Shown here: positions 25,592-33,836 of the stretch, piece after piece
Numbering within the stretch: position 1 is the stretch's first letter
Layout: every line of letters begins with the position of its first letter
The notes under the pieces: model-generated
Seen by the model: the letters and a program-made list of their open reading frames with translations, nothing else
The model's database searches: none
What the model was told of the DNA's origin: nothing
Program-made: the position numbers and the translations under genes
From: Kiritimatiellia bacterium
Lineage (GTDB): Bacteria; Verrucomicrobiota; Kiritimatiellia; RFP12; UBA3636
Assembly (NCBI GenBank): GCA_017481725.1
Contig: JAFUOX010000082.1
Location: 1 to 45,246, forward strand
Length of the DNA stretch: 45,246 bases
Direction: 5' to 3'

Positions 25592-27859
25592 ATGGCAGAT
25601 GATAAAAATAAATATAGGTATCGCAAAAGAAACAAAAATCCATCAACTAGTGCAACTGGTGAGCGTGCGTTGTCAGTGCAAATTACTGGTGAAGAAGCTA
25701 CTATTACAGGAACGGTAGAGCGAGTTACTTTCCATAATGAAGATACCAATTATACCGTCATACAATTGCATCTTGATGGTGCTGGGGTTAATGGACTTCG
25801 CGAGGTAACGGTTGTTGGTAAATGTATGACAATATGGGAAGGGGAAAGCATTAAAGCGGTTGGCAGCTGGATTCGTCATGCACAATATGGGTTACAATTT
25901 AATGCTACTAGCATATCTCACTCGTCACCATCATCACCAGCTGGTATTATAAGGTTTTTATCAAGTGGCGTAATACGTGGAGTAGGACCGGTTAATGCAA
26001 AACGCATTGTTGATTATTTTGGTGCAGAAACTCTTAATATTCTTTCAAATAATTCTGCAAGATTAGAGGAAATTCCTGGTATTGGAAAGGTCACCCGTCA
26101 GCGTATAAAAAAATCATGGGATGAACAGGCTGGTATGCGAGATGTTATGATTTTTCTGCAAGCCTGTGGAATTGGGGCAAGTACTGCTGCTAGAATCTAT
26201 AAAAAATATGGCGATAATACAGAGGCTTTGGTTCGAGAAAATCCTTATCGCCTTTGCTATGATATTTGGGGAATAGGCTTTAAAAAGGCAGATGCAATAG
26301 CGTTAAATTTAGGGATAGAGAAGCATTCTCCATTGCGTGCGGCAGCAGGTATTTTCTTTGTTCTTCGTATGGAGGCAGAGGAAGAGGGGCATATCTATTG
26401 TGAGGAACCAGAGCTTTTACTAAAGGCTGAGGCTTACCTTGGTATACCAATGGAAATTCTTGTGGAATCACTTTCTCAGCTTGTTTCGAATGGGCAGCTT
26501 ATACGTAATGATGGAAAGCTATATCTAAGAGATTTATATGTTGCAGAGACTCGTGTTGCAGAATACATTTCTCAGCTTTTGGTTGCTCGTTCTCCGTTTG
26601 GTAATATTGCCATTGATGCAGCAATTAAATGGGCAACAATCCGTTGTGGTTTTGAACTATCAGTAATGCAGCATAACGCATTAGGAATGGCTTTGGGGTC
26701 TAAGGTTTCTATAATCACAGGTGGTCCTGGTGTTGGTAAAACAACTATTATTCGCTTGCTTTGCGATATTTGGTCAGCAAAGAAAGCAAAAATTTCTTTA
26801 GTTGCACCTACTGGGCGTGCAGCACGGCGAATGTCTGAATCAACCCAAAGAACAGCTAGTACGATTCATCGCCTATTGAAATATAATCCTCAAAAGGATA
26901 AATTTGAATATGATGCAACAAATAAACTAGAGAGTGATGTTTTTATCCTTGATGAATCTTCAATGATTGATGTTGTCTTAGCTGCTGATTTCTTCTCCGC
27001 AATACCTCCACATGCGATTTTGGTGCTTGTTGGTGATATAGATCAGCTTCCAAGTGTTGGGCCAGGTAATGTTTTGCGTGATTGTATAGACTCGGGCCTG
27101 ATACCATGTACAAAGCTTGATGTCATTTTCCGTCAGCAGAAGGGTGGAGCAATAATTCAAAATGCTCACAATGTCAATCAAGGTAAGCCATTTGAACCAC
27201 AGCCAGAAGATTGGCGAGATACTGATTTCTTCTATATTAAATGTTCTGAACCAGAGAAAACCGTGGCGTTACTCCGTGAATTGGTAACAAATCGTATCCC
27301 AATGCGGTTTGGTGTGTCTCCATTGGAAGATATTCAGGTGCTTACTCCAATGCGTAAAAATACCCTTGGAGCAGAAAATTTAAATAGTGTTCTCCAAGAG
27401 TCATTAAATCCACATGGCCCTGCATTACAGAAGCTCGGACACTATTTCCGTGTTGGTGATAGAGTTATGCAAATTCGTAACAACTATGATAAAGATGTTT
27501 TTAATGGAGATATCGGTTTTATTAATAGTGTTGATCTAGAAACAAATAAACTGTCTGTCGATTTTGATGGTAGGAATGTGGAGTATGATTTAACGGATTT
27601 AGATGAGATTATGCATGCTTATGCCACATCTATTCACAAATCACAAGGTAGCGAATATCCAGTTGTTGTAGTAGTGTTGAGTAATCAGCATTATGTGTTA
27701 TTACAACGAAATTTGCTTTACACCGCAATTACTCGAGGCAAGAAGCTTGTTTGTGTGCTTGGAGAGCCTCCAGCGGTATCTAGGGCAATCCGAAATTTTG
27801 TTGTCCAAAATCGTAGAACAACCCTTCGCTTGCGTCTTGTTCAGGCTCTAAATAGTTGA
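25592..27859 (+). CDS. recD2: RecD2-type ATP-dependent 5'-3' DNA helicase
   Basis: 755 residues, SF1B helicase without RecBC partners. The N-terminal OB part is TGTVERVTFHNEDTNYTV; then come helix-hairpin-helix repeats (GVIRGVGPVNAKRIVDYFG, EIPGIGKVTRQRI, YDIWGIGFKKADAIA). The motor has Walker A GGPGVGKTT (from about residue 377), APTGRAARRM, the Walker B DESSMID, GDIDQLPSVGPG, and motif VI region HAYATSIHKSQGSEYP with LYTAITRGKK. Length is normal. A GAGGAG ribosome-binding site precedes the ATG. RecD2 acts in replication-fork and mismatch-repair-related functions. ruvC follows after 36 nt. Confidence 0.95.
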   Translation: MADDKNKYRYRKRNKNPSTSATGERALSVQITGEEATITGTVERVTFHNEDTNYTVIQLHLDGAGVNGLREVTVVGKCMTIWEGESIKAVGSWIRHAQYGLQFNATSISHSSPSSPAGIIRFLSSGVIRGVGPVNAKRIVDYFGAETLNILSNNSARLEEIPGIGKVTRQRIKKSWDEQAGMRDVMIFLQACGIGASTAARIYKKYGDNTEALVRENPYRLCYDIWGIGFKKADAIALNLGIEKHSPLRAAAGIFFVLRMEAEEEGHIYCEEPELLLKAEAYLGIPMEILVESLSQLVSNGQLIRNDGKLYLRDLYVAETRVAEYISQLLVARSPFGNIAIDAAIKWATIRCGFELSVMQHNALGMALGSKVSIITGGPGVGKTTIIRLLCDIWSAKKAKISLVAPTGRAARRMSESTQRTASTIHRLLKYNPQKDKFEYDATNKLESDVFILDESSMIDVVLAADFFSAIPPHAILVLVGDIDQLPSVGPGNVLRDCIDSGLIPCTKLDVIFRQQKGGAIIQNAHNVNQGKPFEPQPEDWRDTDFFYIKCSEPEKTVALLRELVTNRIPMRFGVSPLEDIQVLTPMRKNTLGAENLNSVLQESLNPHGPALQKLGHYFRVGDRVMQIRNNYDKDVFNGDIGFINSVDLETNKLSVDFDGRNVEYDLTDLDEIMHAYATSIHKSQGSEYPVVVVVLSNQHYVLLQRNLLYTAITRGKKLVCVLGEPPAVSRAIRNFVVQNRRTTLRLRLVQALNS

Positions 27860-27895
27860 TTGTACAATAAAATTTTAGTGGTTAGTATTTGAAAA

Positions 27896-28501
27896 ATGAG
27901 ATTTACAGAATCGTTTGTAAAAAAATATCAAGAGAAGCAGAACAATAGTAAGAATAATCTTAGTAACACAGGTGTAGATGTCGTTTCTAATGTTGTTTCT
28001 CGCAAGGTTCGTATTTTAGGTGTAGATACCTCTCTACGATCCACAGGTCTTGGTGTAATAGATGTTGATGGAGTAAAGGTTACCCATGTGGCGTGCACTA
28101 ATATTCCTAATCCAGCAAAGCGTTCTTTACCTAATTGTTTGAAGCAAATTCATTCTGTACTTGATGAATATATCCGCACATATCAGCCTGATGAGGTGGC
28201 AATTGAAGGTGTGTTTTATGCTCGAAATTTAAAGACGACACTTATCTTGGGCGAAGCTCGAGGAGTTGTTATTTGCTGCTGTGCCGAGCATAATCTCCCA
28301 ATATATGAATATTCGCCTAAAAGAGTAAAACAAGCGACCACAGGCACAGGTACAGCCATTAAGGAACAGATGCAACGTATGATTGCTGCTCAGTTAGCAT
28401 TAGATTTCCTTCCACAAGAGGATGCTGCAGATGCATTGTCCATTGCATTATCACATTCCCATGCTCGTTTAGGTGTATCTCCTGGTAGTAGGATAGACTA
28501 G
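27896..28501 (+). CDS. ruvC: Holliday junction resolvase RuvC
   Basis: 201 residues. The RNase-H-like core carries the four acidic catalytic positions: Asp44 (LGVDTS), Glu104 (AIEGVF), Asp176 and Asp179 (EDAADAL). NLKTTLILGEARGV and YSPKRVKQATTGTG are further family signatures. About 37 extra N-terminal residues, rich in Asn, Lys and Ser, precede the core compared with E. coli RuvC, and I found no better internal start. No clear ribosome-binding site is present. ruvA and ruvB are not adjacent; recD2 is upstream instead. Confidence 0.94.
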   Translation: MRFTESFVKKYQEKQNNSKNNLSNTGVDVVSNVVSRKVRILGVDTSLRSTGLGVIDVDGVKVTHVACTNIPNPAKRSLPNCLKQIHSVLDEYIRTYQPDEVAIEGVFYARNLKTTLILGEARGVVICCCAEHNLPIYEYSPKRVKQATTGTGTAIKEQMQRMIAAQLALDFLPQEDAADALSIALSHSHARLGVSPGSRID

Positions 28502-28717
28502 TTAAAGGTGCTGTTTTACAAGACGAAAAATAGAGATTTGCTTGCAACTAGTTGCTTTTTCTTTAAATGGCGATTTTGCCTCCTTGGGCTATAAAATTGT
28601 GCATATTTTTTTTAAGTTGTTTGCTGTTTGAGTCACAAAAGCATCTTAAACGTTTATTATTCAAGTGCATCATACTATTGGTTTGTTGCCAGTGTTCAAA
28701 ACAATACGATAAAAATA

Positions 28718-28734
28718 TTGTGTTAATTACACAA
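28718..28734 (+). promoter_or_regulatory. Candidate operator dyad upstream of the CoA-ligase operon
   Basis: TTGTGT-TAATT-ACACAA, perfect 6-bp arms, about 50 nt upstream of the -35 box. The size suits a dimeric activator or repressor. Confidence 0.4.
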
Positions 28735-28783
28735 ATCCTTATGTTTGGAGAAGGTAAACAAGCCTGTTTTACGTATTTTGTTC

Positions 28784-28813
28784 TTGCAGTATCTAAATTG
28801 TTAGTGGTATAAT
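28784..28813 (+). promoter_or_regulatory. Extended -10 promoter of the CoA-ligase operon
   Basis: TTGCAG (28784-28789), 18-nt spacer, TATAAT (28808-28813) preceded by TGG, which makes a TGn extended -10. It is 61 nt from the ATG at 28875. Confidence 0.65.
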
Positions 28814-28874
28814 TTTTACTATTAATAAAACATTTTTTTAGTTTTTTTTATTGATAAAAAATAGGTTAAATATT

Positions 28875-30215
28875 ATGTCTAATTTTCCAATTGATACTTT
28901 GAGTGGTATTGACCCGGTCAGTATTCCTGATTTTATGTCGCGAGAGGGGATGCGTGCTCTCCAGCTTACAAAGTTAAAGAAACTTGTAAAAACCTGCTAC
29001 GAGCGTGTTCCTTTAACACGTCGTCGTATGGATGAAAAAGGTGTTAAGCCAGAGGATATTAAGTCTTTAGAAGATATTAAGCTTCTGCCTTTTATGATGA
29101 AAACAGATTTGCGCGATGAATATCCAACTGGGCTTGCTGCTGCACCTATGAGTGAAATCGTTCGTTTTCATTGCTCAAGTGGAACTACAGGTAAGCCTAT
29201 CGTTATTTGTAACACAAAGAACGATATTGAGGTTTGGACAGATGGCGTTGCTCGTGCCTTAGCAATGGACGGAATCGGAAAGGATGATATTCTTCAGGTT
29301 TCCTATGGCTACGGTTTGTTTACTGGTGGATTGGGCTTGCACTATGGCGGCGAGCTACGTGGTTGCTCTGTGCTTCCTACATCTGGAGGCAACACAGAAC
29401 GTCAGCTAATGCTTATGCGTGATTTGGGTGTAACAGCAATCGCTTGTACTCCAAGCTATTTCATTCACTTGATGGATGAAGCTCAGAAGAAGGGTATTGA
29501 TTTCCGTAGAGATATGAAGCTTAAGCACGGTATTTTTGGTGCTGAGCCATGGACTGATGAAATGCGTGAACGCATTGAGCGTGAGACAGGTATTGAGGCT
29601 CACGATATTTATGGTTTGACAGAAATCTCTGGTCCAGGCGTTGCTTCAAGCTGTGGATGTCATGTTGGCCTTCATGTTTTCGAGGATCATTTCTATCCAG
29701 AAATTATTGACCCAGATACACTAGAACCATTGCCTGATGGTGAGTGGGGCGAGCTCGTTTTCTCAACCCTTGACCGCACCGGTACTCCAATGCTACGTTA
29801 TCGCACACGTGATATTACACGCATTATACCAGGTGTTTGCGAATGCGGTAGAACAATACGCCGTATTGACCGCATCAGCGCACGCTCAGACGATATGCTC
29901 ATTATTCGTGGCGTAAATGTATTCCCATCACAGATTGAAGCTGGATTAATGTCTGTAGACAAGGCATTACCACACTACCACATTTATGTTGATCGCGAGG
30001 GTGATCTTGATAATCTTGAGGTTAAAATTGAGGTTACTTCTGAAACAATTAGTGATGATATTAAGTCACTTGAGCGCTTGCGCCATAATATCGCAGCCGC
30101 AATCCAAAAGATTATCAATATTAGCATAAAGGTAACACTTGTTGAGCCAAATTCATTGCCTCGCTCAGAAGGTAAGCTAAATCGCGTAACAGATTATCGT
30201 AAAATTAAAAAGTAG
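28875..30215 (+). CDS. Phenylacetate-CoA ligase family protein (copy 1)
   Basis: 446 residues, AMP-forming acyl/aryl-CoA ligase of the PaaK type. The adenylate-binding loop is FHCSSGTTGKPIVI; other family segments are GYGLFTGGLGLHYG, ACTPSYFIHLMDE, IFGAEPWTDEMRERIE, IYGLTEISGPGVA, LRYRTRDITRI and the C-terminal SDDMLIIRGVNVFPSQIE with the closing RVTDYRK. It activates an aromatic or related carboxylate to its CoA thioester through an adenylate; the substrate is not known. The ATG at 28875 is preferred; a TTG at 28851 would add eight residues. It is followed 12 nt later by an ACT-domain gene and then a second ligase. Confidence 0.92.
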   Translation: MSNFPIDTLSGIDPVSIPDFMSREGMRALQLTKLKKLVKTCYERVPLTRRRMDEKGVKPEDIKSLEDIKLLPFMMKTDLRDEYPTGLAAAPMSEIVRFHCSSGTTGKPIVICNTKNDIEVWTDGVARALAMDGIGKDDILQVSYGYGLFTGGLGLHYGGELRGCSVLPTSGGNTERQLMLMRDLGVTAIACTPSYFIHLMDEAQKKGIDFRRDMKLKHGIFGAEPWTDEMRERIERETGIEAHDIYGLTEISGPGVASSCGCHVGLHVFEDHFYPEIIDPDTLEPLPDGEWGELVFSTLDRTGTPMLRYRTRDITRIIPGVCECGRTIRRIDRISARSDDMLIIRGVNVFPSQIEAGLMSVDKALPHYHIYVDREGDLDNLEVKIEVTSETISDDIKSLERLRHNIAAAIQKIINISIKVTLVEPNSLPRSEGKLNRVTDYRKIKK

Positions 30216-30227
30216 GAGAGTCGTATC

Positions 30228-30656
30228 ATGAAAATTAAACAAATTTCTCTATTTTTGGAAAACAAGCCAGGTCACTTAAATACAATCTGCCGCACACTAG
30301 CAAATGCTGGCATCAATATTGTGACTTTGTCTTTAGCTGATACACAGCAGTTCGGTATTGTTCGCCTAATCGTTAAGGATTGGGAGAAAGCAAAAGCTGT
30401 ACTTGAGGCAGCTGGGCATGTAGTAAATGTTCGTGATGTAGTTGCAGCACAGGTAAAGGATGTTCCTGGTGGTATGGCTGATATTATTGATGCAGTCGGT
30501 GCTGTTGGCGTAAACATTGAGTATATGTACGCATTCTCCTTCCGCAAGGATCAGGATGCAGTTCTAGTCTTCCGCTTTGATGATGTGGATAAAGCAATTG
30601 TTGTTCTAGATAAGATTGGTGCAAATATCCTATCTTCACAAGCATTATTTGAATAA
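30228..30656 (+). CDS. Tandem ACT-domain protein
   Basis: 142 residues with two ACT domains: residues 1-65 (FLENKPGHLNTICRTLANAGIN, the ligand-binding glycine turn NKPGHL) and residues 70-142 (DVPGGMADIIDAVGAVGVN). ACT domains bind amino acids and regulate enzymes. This small double-ACT type is known beside PaaK-type ligases, where it may sense an aromatic amino acid and control ligase flux (inference). It has an AGGAG ribosome-binding site and is tightly spaced (12 nt) with the first ligase gene. A strong hairpin follows before the second ligase. Confidence 0.92.
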   Translation: MKIKQISLFLENKPGHLNTICRTLANAGINIVTLSLADTQQFGIVRLIVKDWEKAKAVLEAAGHVVNVRDVVAAQVKDVPGGMADIIDAVGAVGVNIEYMYAFSFRKDQDAVLVFRFDDVDKAIVVLDKIGANILSSQALFE

Positions 30657-30677
30657 GCTATTAAAGCAGTCATAGCT

Positions 30678-30709
30678 TTGTGGCAGAGTGTAAGCACACC
30701 CTGCCACAA
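30678..30709 (+). terminator. Strong hairpin between the ACT gene and the second ligase
   Basis: TTGTGGCAG pairs with CTGCCACAA, and inner GTGT pairs with ACAC: 13 bp with one A-C mismatch and a 4-nt loop. No T run follows, so it is not a standard terminator. Its 3' arm can instead pair downstream (CACAATT 30705-30711 with AATTGTG 30723-30729). Confidence 0.6.
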
Positions 30710-30781
30710 TTGCGTACTAATTAATTGTGTGTGCTAACGATAGCTCACAGGAATAAAATACAAATTAGAAACCATAGTTTT

Positions 30782-32113
30782 ATGAATACAGTTCCGGTAG
30801 TAGAAAATAGAATTTGGCAGCCAGAATTTGAATGTATGGAGCGTAGCAAGCTTGAAGCCTTGCAGGTTAGCAGGCTTAAAGAGGCAGTTGCTCGTTGTGC
30901 TACATTGCCATTTTACAAGGAAAAGTTCAAGGAGCAGGGCATTACACCTGACTCCATCAATTCTCTCGCAGATTTACGCAAGCTTCCTTTTACATTGAAG
31001 TCAGATTTGCGCGATAATTATCCATTGGGCTTTCTTGCAATCCCAAAATCTCAGGTTTCTCGCTATCAAGGAACAAGTGGCACTACTGGTAAGCCAACCT
31101 GGACTGCCTACAGTGCTTCAGACGTAGAGCGCTGGGCTGACCTATGTGCTCGCTTCCTTGTATCAGGTGGCTTGACCTCAGATATGACTGTTCAAATTTC
31201 ATTTGGCTTTGGTTTGTTTACTGGTGGTTTTGGCTTGCACAATGGTATCCAGCGCGTAGGTGCAGGAATTATTCCTCTTTCAAGCGGTAATTCTGCTCGT
31301 CAGGTGATGACAATGCAGGATTTGCAGCCTGAGGTTTTGATTTGTACTCCATCCTATGCTTTGAAGCTGATGGATGATATTCTTAAGGGCGATATTGACC
31401 GTAGCTCAATAGCATTGCAGCATGCACACTTTGGTGGAGAACCATGGACAGAGGAGATGCGTGAGCGCATTGAATCAGGACTTGGTATTCGCTGCTGGAA
31501 TAACTATGGCATGGCAGAGTGTGGTGGTCCTGGTATTGCAGGAGAGTGTGCTTACCGTAATGGTATGCACATTCAGGAGGATCAGTATATCTTCGAGGTT
31601 ATTGACCCAGATACACTTGAGCCAGTTAAGCCAGGAGAGAAGGGCGAAATCGTTGTTACTCCTCTTTGCCGCGAGGCATTCCCAATTCTCCGCTACCGTA
31701 CACGCGATATCGGCATAATTTATGATGATGGAGATTGCCCTTGTGGTAGAACAACTCGCCGTATGAGCCGTATTCTTGGCCGCACAGATGATATGCTTAT
31801 CGTTCGCGGTGTGAATGTATTCCCATCTCAGATTGAGACAGCCCTAATGCAGGTTAAGGATGTTTCTCCTCACTATATGATTGAGGTAACACGCCCTAAG
31901 GCTCTTGACGAAATTACAGTATTTATCGAAATGCAACCAGAGTATTTCTCTGACTCAATGCGTGAGATGCAGGAAATTAAGCAGCATATTGATAGTGCAA
32001 TCTTTAGCACAACAGGCTTGCATATGAAGATAGAACTTGTAAATCCTAATACACTTGAGCGTTTTGAAGGAAAGTCACGTCGTGTGAAGGATCATAGAAA
32101 GCTAGTCGATTAA
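30782..32113 (+). CDS. Phenylacetate-CoA ligase family protein (copy 2)
   Basis: 443 residues, a paralogue of the ligase encoded at 28875. The adenylate loop is YQGTSGTTGKPTWT; shared segments include GFGLFTGGFGLHNG, ICTPSYALKLMDD, HFGGEPWTEEMRERIE, NNYGMAECGGPGIAG, LRYRTRDIGI, CPCGRTTRRM and DDMLIVRGVNVFPSQIE. The pocket-lining stretches differ between copies (GELRGCSVLPTSGG versus GIQRVGAGIIPLSSG), so the substrates may differ. The ATG at 30782 gives the right family N-terminus; an in-frame TTG at 30725 would run through the alternative hairpin arm. Ribosome-binding site is weak. It is followed 24 nt later by a Gfo/Idh/MocA gene. Confidence 0.92.
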   Translation: MNTVPVVENRIWQPEFECMERSKLEALQVSRLKEAVARCATLPFYKEKFKEQGITPDSINSLADLRKLPFTLKSDLRDNYPLGFLAIPKSQVSRYQGTSGTTGKPTWTAYSASDVERWADLCARFLVSGGLTSDMTVQISFGFGLFTGGFGLHNGIQRVGAGIIPLSSGNSARQVMTMQDLQPEVLICTPSYALKLMDDILKGDIDRSSIALQHAHFGGEPWTEEMRERIESGLGIRCWNNYGMAECGGPGIAGECAYRNGMHIQEDQYIFEVIDPDTLEPVKPGEKGEIVVTPLCREAFPILRYRTRDIGIIYDDGDCPCGRTTRRMSRILGRTDDMLIVRGVNVFPSQIETALMQVKDVSPHYMIEVTRPKALDEITVFIEMQPEYFSDSMREMQEIKQHIDSAIFSTTGLHMKIELVNPNTLERFEGKSRRVKDHRKLVD

Positions 32114-32137
32114 TTTTATTTTGTTAGTGAGGAATTT

Positions 32138-33178
32138 ATGAATAAAGTAAAAGTCGCTGTAATTGGTTGTGGAGTGATTGCACCCACACATATTCAGTGC
32201 TATCAAGCTTGTGAGGGAGCAGAGCTAGTTGCTGTTTGCGATATTGTGGAAGAGCGTGCTCGTAAGCTTGCAGAGCAATATAATGTTCCTCGTTTTACAA
32301 CTGTTGCTGCAGAGCTTTTTGCTGATCCAGAAATTGATGCAGTAAGCATTTGTACTGAGCACTACACCCATGTTGACTTGGTGATTGCTGCCTTAAAAGC
32401 AGGAAAGCATGTTGTCTGCGAAAAGTGCTTGGCAGCATCTCTTCCAGAGCTTGATGCTATGATTGCTGCTGTAAAGGCACACCCAGAGCTTGTTTCATCA
32501 GGAATCTTTCAGCATCGCTTTACTGCAATCAATCGTGAGCTAAAGGCTATTGTTGAGGAGGGCCTACTTGGTCGCCTCCTAACCTCACGTGCTCAGCTTT
32601 ATTGCGAGCGCACAAATGAGTACTATCTAAAGGATGCTTGGCGTGGCAAGTGGAAGAGCGAGGGTGGCTCAATCCTAATCAATCAAGCAATCCATTTTAT
32701 TGACCAGATGCTTTGGATTTCAGGTGGCCCAGCAGTAGATCAAAAGCCAGTTGCTATGATCCGTAACCTAAATCATGAGGGAATTATCGAGACTGATGAC
32801 ACTGCCGCAGCAGTTGTTCCTCTTGCAAATGGTGCTCTAGGCGTAATTGAAGCAACCTCAGCAAGCTTCCATATTTGGCATAACACTTTATCCTTTGAAG
32901 GAACAATGGGTATTGTTGAAATTCGTGATGACAAGCCTCTTACGGTTGAATTTAAGGATCCAGAGGTGCAAGCAGCAGTTGCAAAGAGATTAGCTGATTC
33001 TGCAAAGCCAGAGAACCTTGATTTCGGTAAAGAATATTATGGTGGCGGTCATCCAGCTCAAATCAATGATTTTATCGCAGCAATTCAAGAAAAACGTGCA
33101 CCATACGTAACACTAGAGGATGCAGCAAGCACAGCCCGCGTAATTCTTGAAATTTATGCTCCTTTCCGTAAGGTTTAA
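32138..33178 (+). CDS. Gfo/Idh/MocA family NAD(P)-dependent oxidoreductase
   Basis: 346 residues. The N-terminal Rossmann fold starts KVAVIGCGVIAPTHIQCY. The catalytic lysine motif, usually EKP, is EKC here (Glu95, Lys96, Cys97), with the lysine retained. The C-terminal domain carries GGSILINQAIHFIDQMLWI, with His in the usual active-site position. Family members oxidise or dehydrate sugars and nucleotide sugars. Substrate is unknown. A GAGGAA ribosome-binding site precedes the ATG. Its codon use is similar to that of the two ligases, so it may be part of the same expressed unit. Confidence 0.9.
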   Translation: MNKVKVAVIGCGVIAPTHIQCYQACEGAELVAVCDIVEERARKLAEQYNVPRFTTVAAELFADPEIDAVSICTEHYTHVDLVIAALKAGKHVVCEKCLAASLPELDAMIAAVKAHPELVSSGIFQHRFTAINRELKAIVEEGLLGRLLTSRAQLYCERTNEYYLKDAWRGKWKSEGGSILINQAIHFIDQMLWISGGPAVDQKPVAMIRNLNHEGIIETDDTAAAVVPLANGALGVIEATSASFHIWHNTLSFEGTMGIVEIRDDKPLTVEFKDPEVQAAVAKRLADSAKPENLDFGKEYYGGGHPAQINDFIAAIQEKRAPYVTLEDAASTARVILEIYAPFRKV

Positions 33179-33217
33179 TCTGAAAAACGCAGATTAAATG
33201 ATGTGCAATTAACGCAA

Positions 33218-33790
33218 ATGGAAGCAAATATTGAGTTAACAGCAATAGATTTTGAGACGACAGGCTCTGTACGAGGTTATACAAATGAGCCATGGCAGAT
33301 TGGCATTGTTTCATTAACTAATACTGAGCTTTATAACCAGTTTGATTCGTTGCTATATATTGGGGAGCGTCCATTTAATAAATATGCACCTGGTCGCCAT
33401 GCACAGCTACGAGAGGAGCTGAAGCAATCACCTAAGCTTGTTGAGCTATGGCCAGAGCTTTCTCCACGTTTGGTTGGAAGGGTGCTTGTGGCACACAATA
33501 TTGGCACAGAGCGCACAATGCTTAAGCAGGTAGCACCGATGCACCGCTTTGATTGCTGGATTGATACACTCGCCCTAAGCCGTCGTGTATGGAAGGGACT
33601 TAGCTCCTACGCCCTAGAGGATTTAATTGTTGTGCTTCAATTAAAGGATAAAATTGATGCACTTTGCCCTGGACGTGAACCACATGATGCACTATATGAT
33701 GCGGTTGCTTGTGCTATTTTGCTTCAGTATATTGTTTCGCTTTCAGGCTGGAATAAATTTACTATTAGAGAGCTTTCCACAATTGCGTAG
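33218..33790 (+). CDS. DEDDh-type 3'-5' exonuclease (DnaQ-like)
   Basis: About 190 residues. Exo I is AIDFETTG (Asp and Glu), Exo III is PHDALYDAVACA (His and Asp). The Exo II site reads VAHNIGTERTML, where the usual FD is TE, so Glu may replace the metal-binding Asp. Likely trims 3' ends of DNA or RNA in the cytoplasm; specificity unknown. The start is uncertain: ATG at 33218 or GTG at 33203, neither with a clear ribosome-binding site. It lies 24-39 nt after the Gfo/Idh/MocA gene. Confidence 0.85.
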   Translation: MEANIELTAIDFETTGSVRGYTNEPWQIGIVSLTNTELYNQFDSLLYIGERPFNKYAPGRHAQLREELKQSPKLVELWPELSPRLVGRVLVAHNIGTERTMLKQVAPMHRFDCWIDTLALSRRVWKGLSSYALEDLIVVLQLKDKIDALCPGREPHDALYDAVACAILLQYIVSLSGWNKFTIRELSTIA

Positions 33791-33836
33791 GATTGGCTTT
33801 TTGTTGCTATTTAATAATTCAAAAAAGGTTTTAGGT

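Larger units (their letters stand above)
28502..28874 (+). other. Gene-free region between ruvC and the first CoA-ligase gene
   Basis: 373 nt. It contains a short palindrome GCAACTAGTTGC followed by a T-rich run (near 28544-28562, a possible weak terminator), a 17-bp dyad at 28718-28734 and an extended -10 promoter at 28784-28813. A nominal 81-codon frame at 28567-28812 overlaps the dyad and promoter and is not credible. Confidence 0.5.

Noticed and set aside
28567..28812. 81-codon + strand open frame
   Set aside because: Overlaps a dyad and the extended -10 promoter, has no ribosome-binding site and a biased hydrophobic/cysteine composition without a recognisable domain.
33654..33836. Upstream extension of the DUF3857 gene
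   Set aside because: It overlaps the exonuclease gene out of frame, and the signal peptide starts at 33837.
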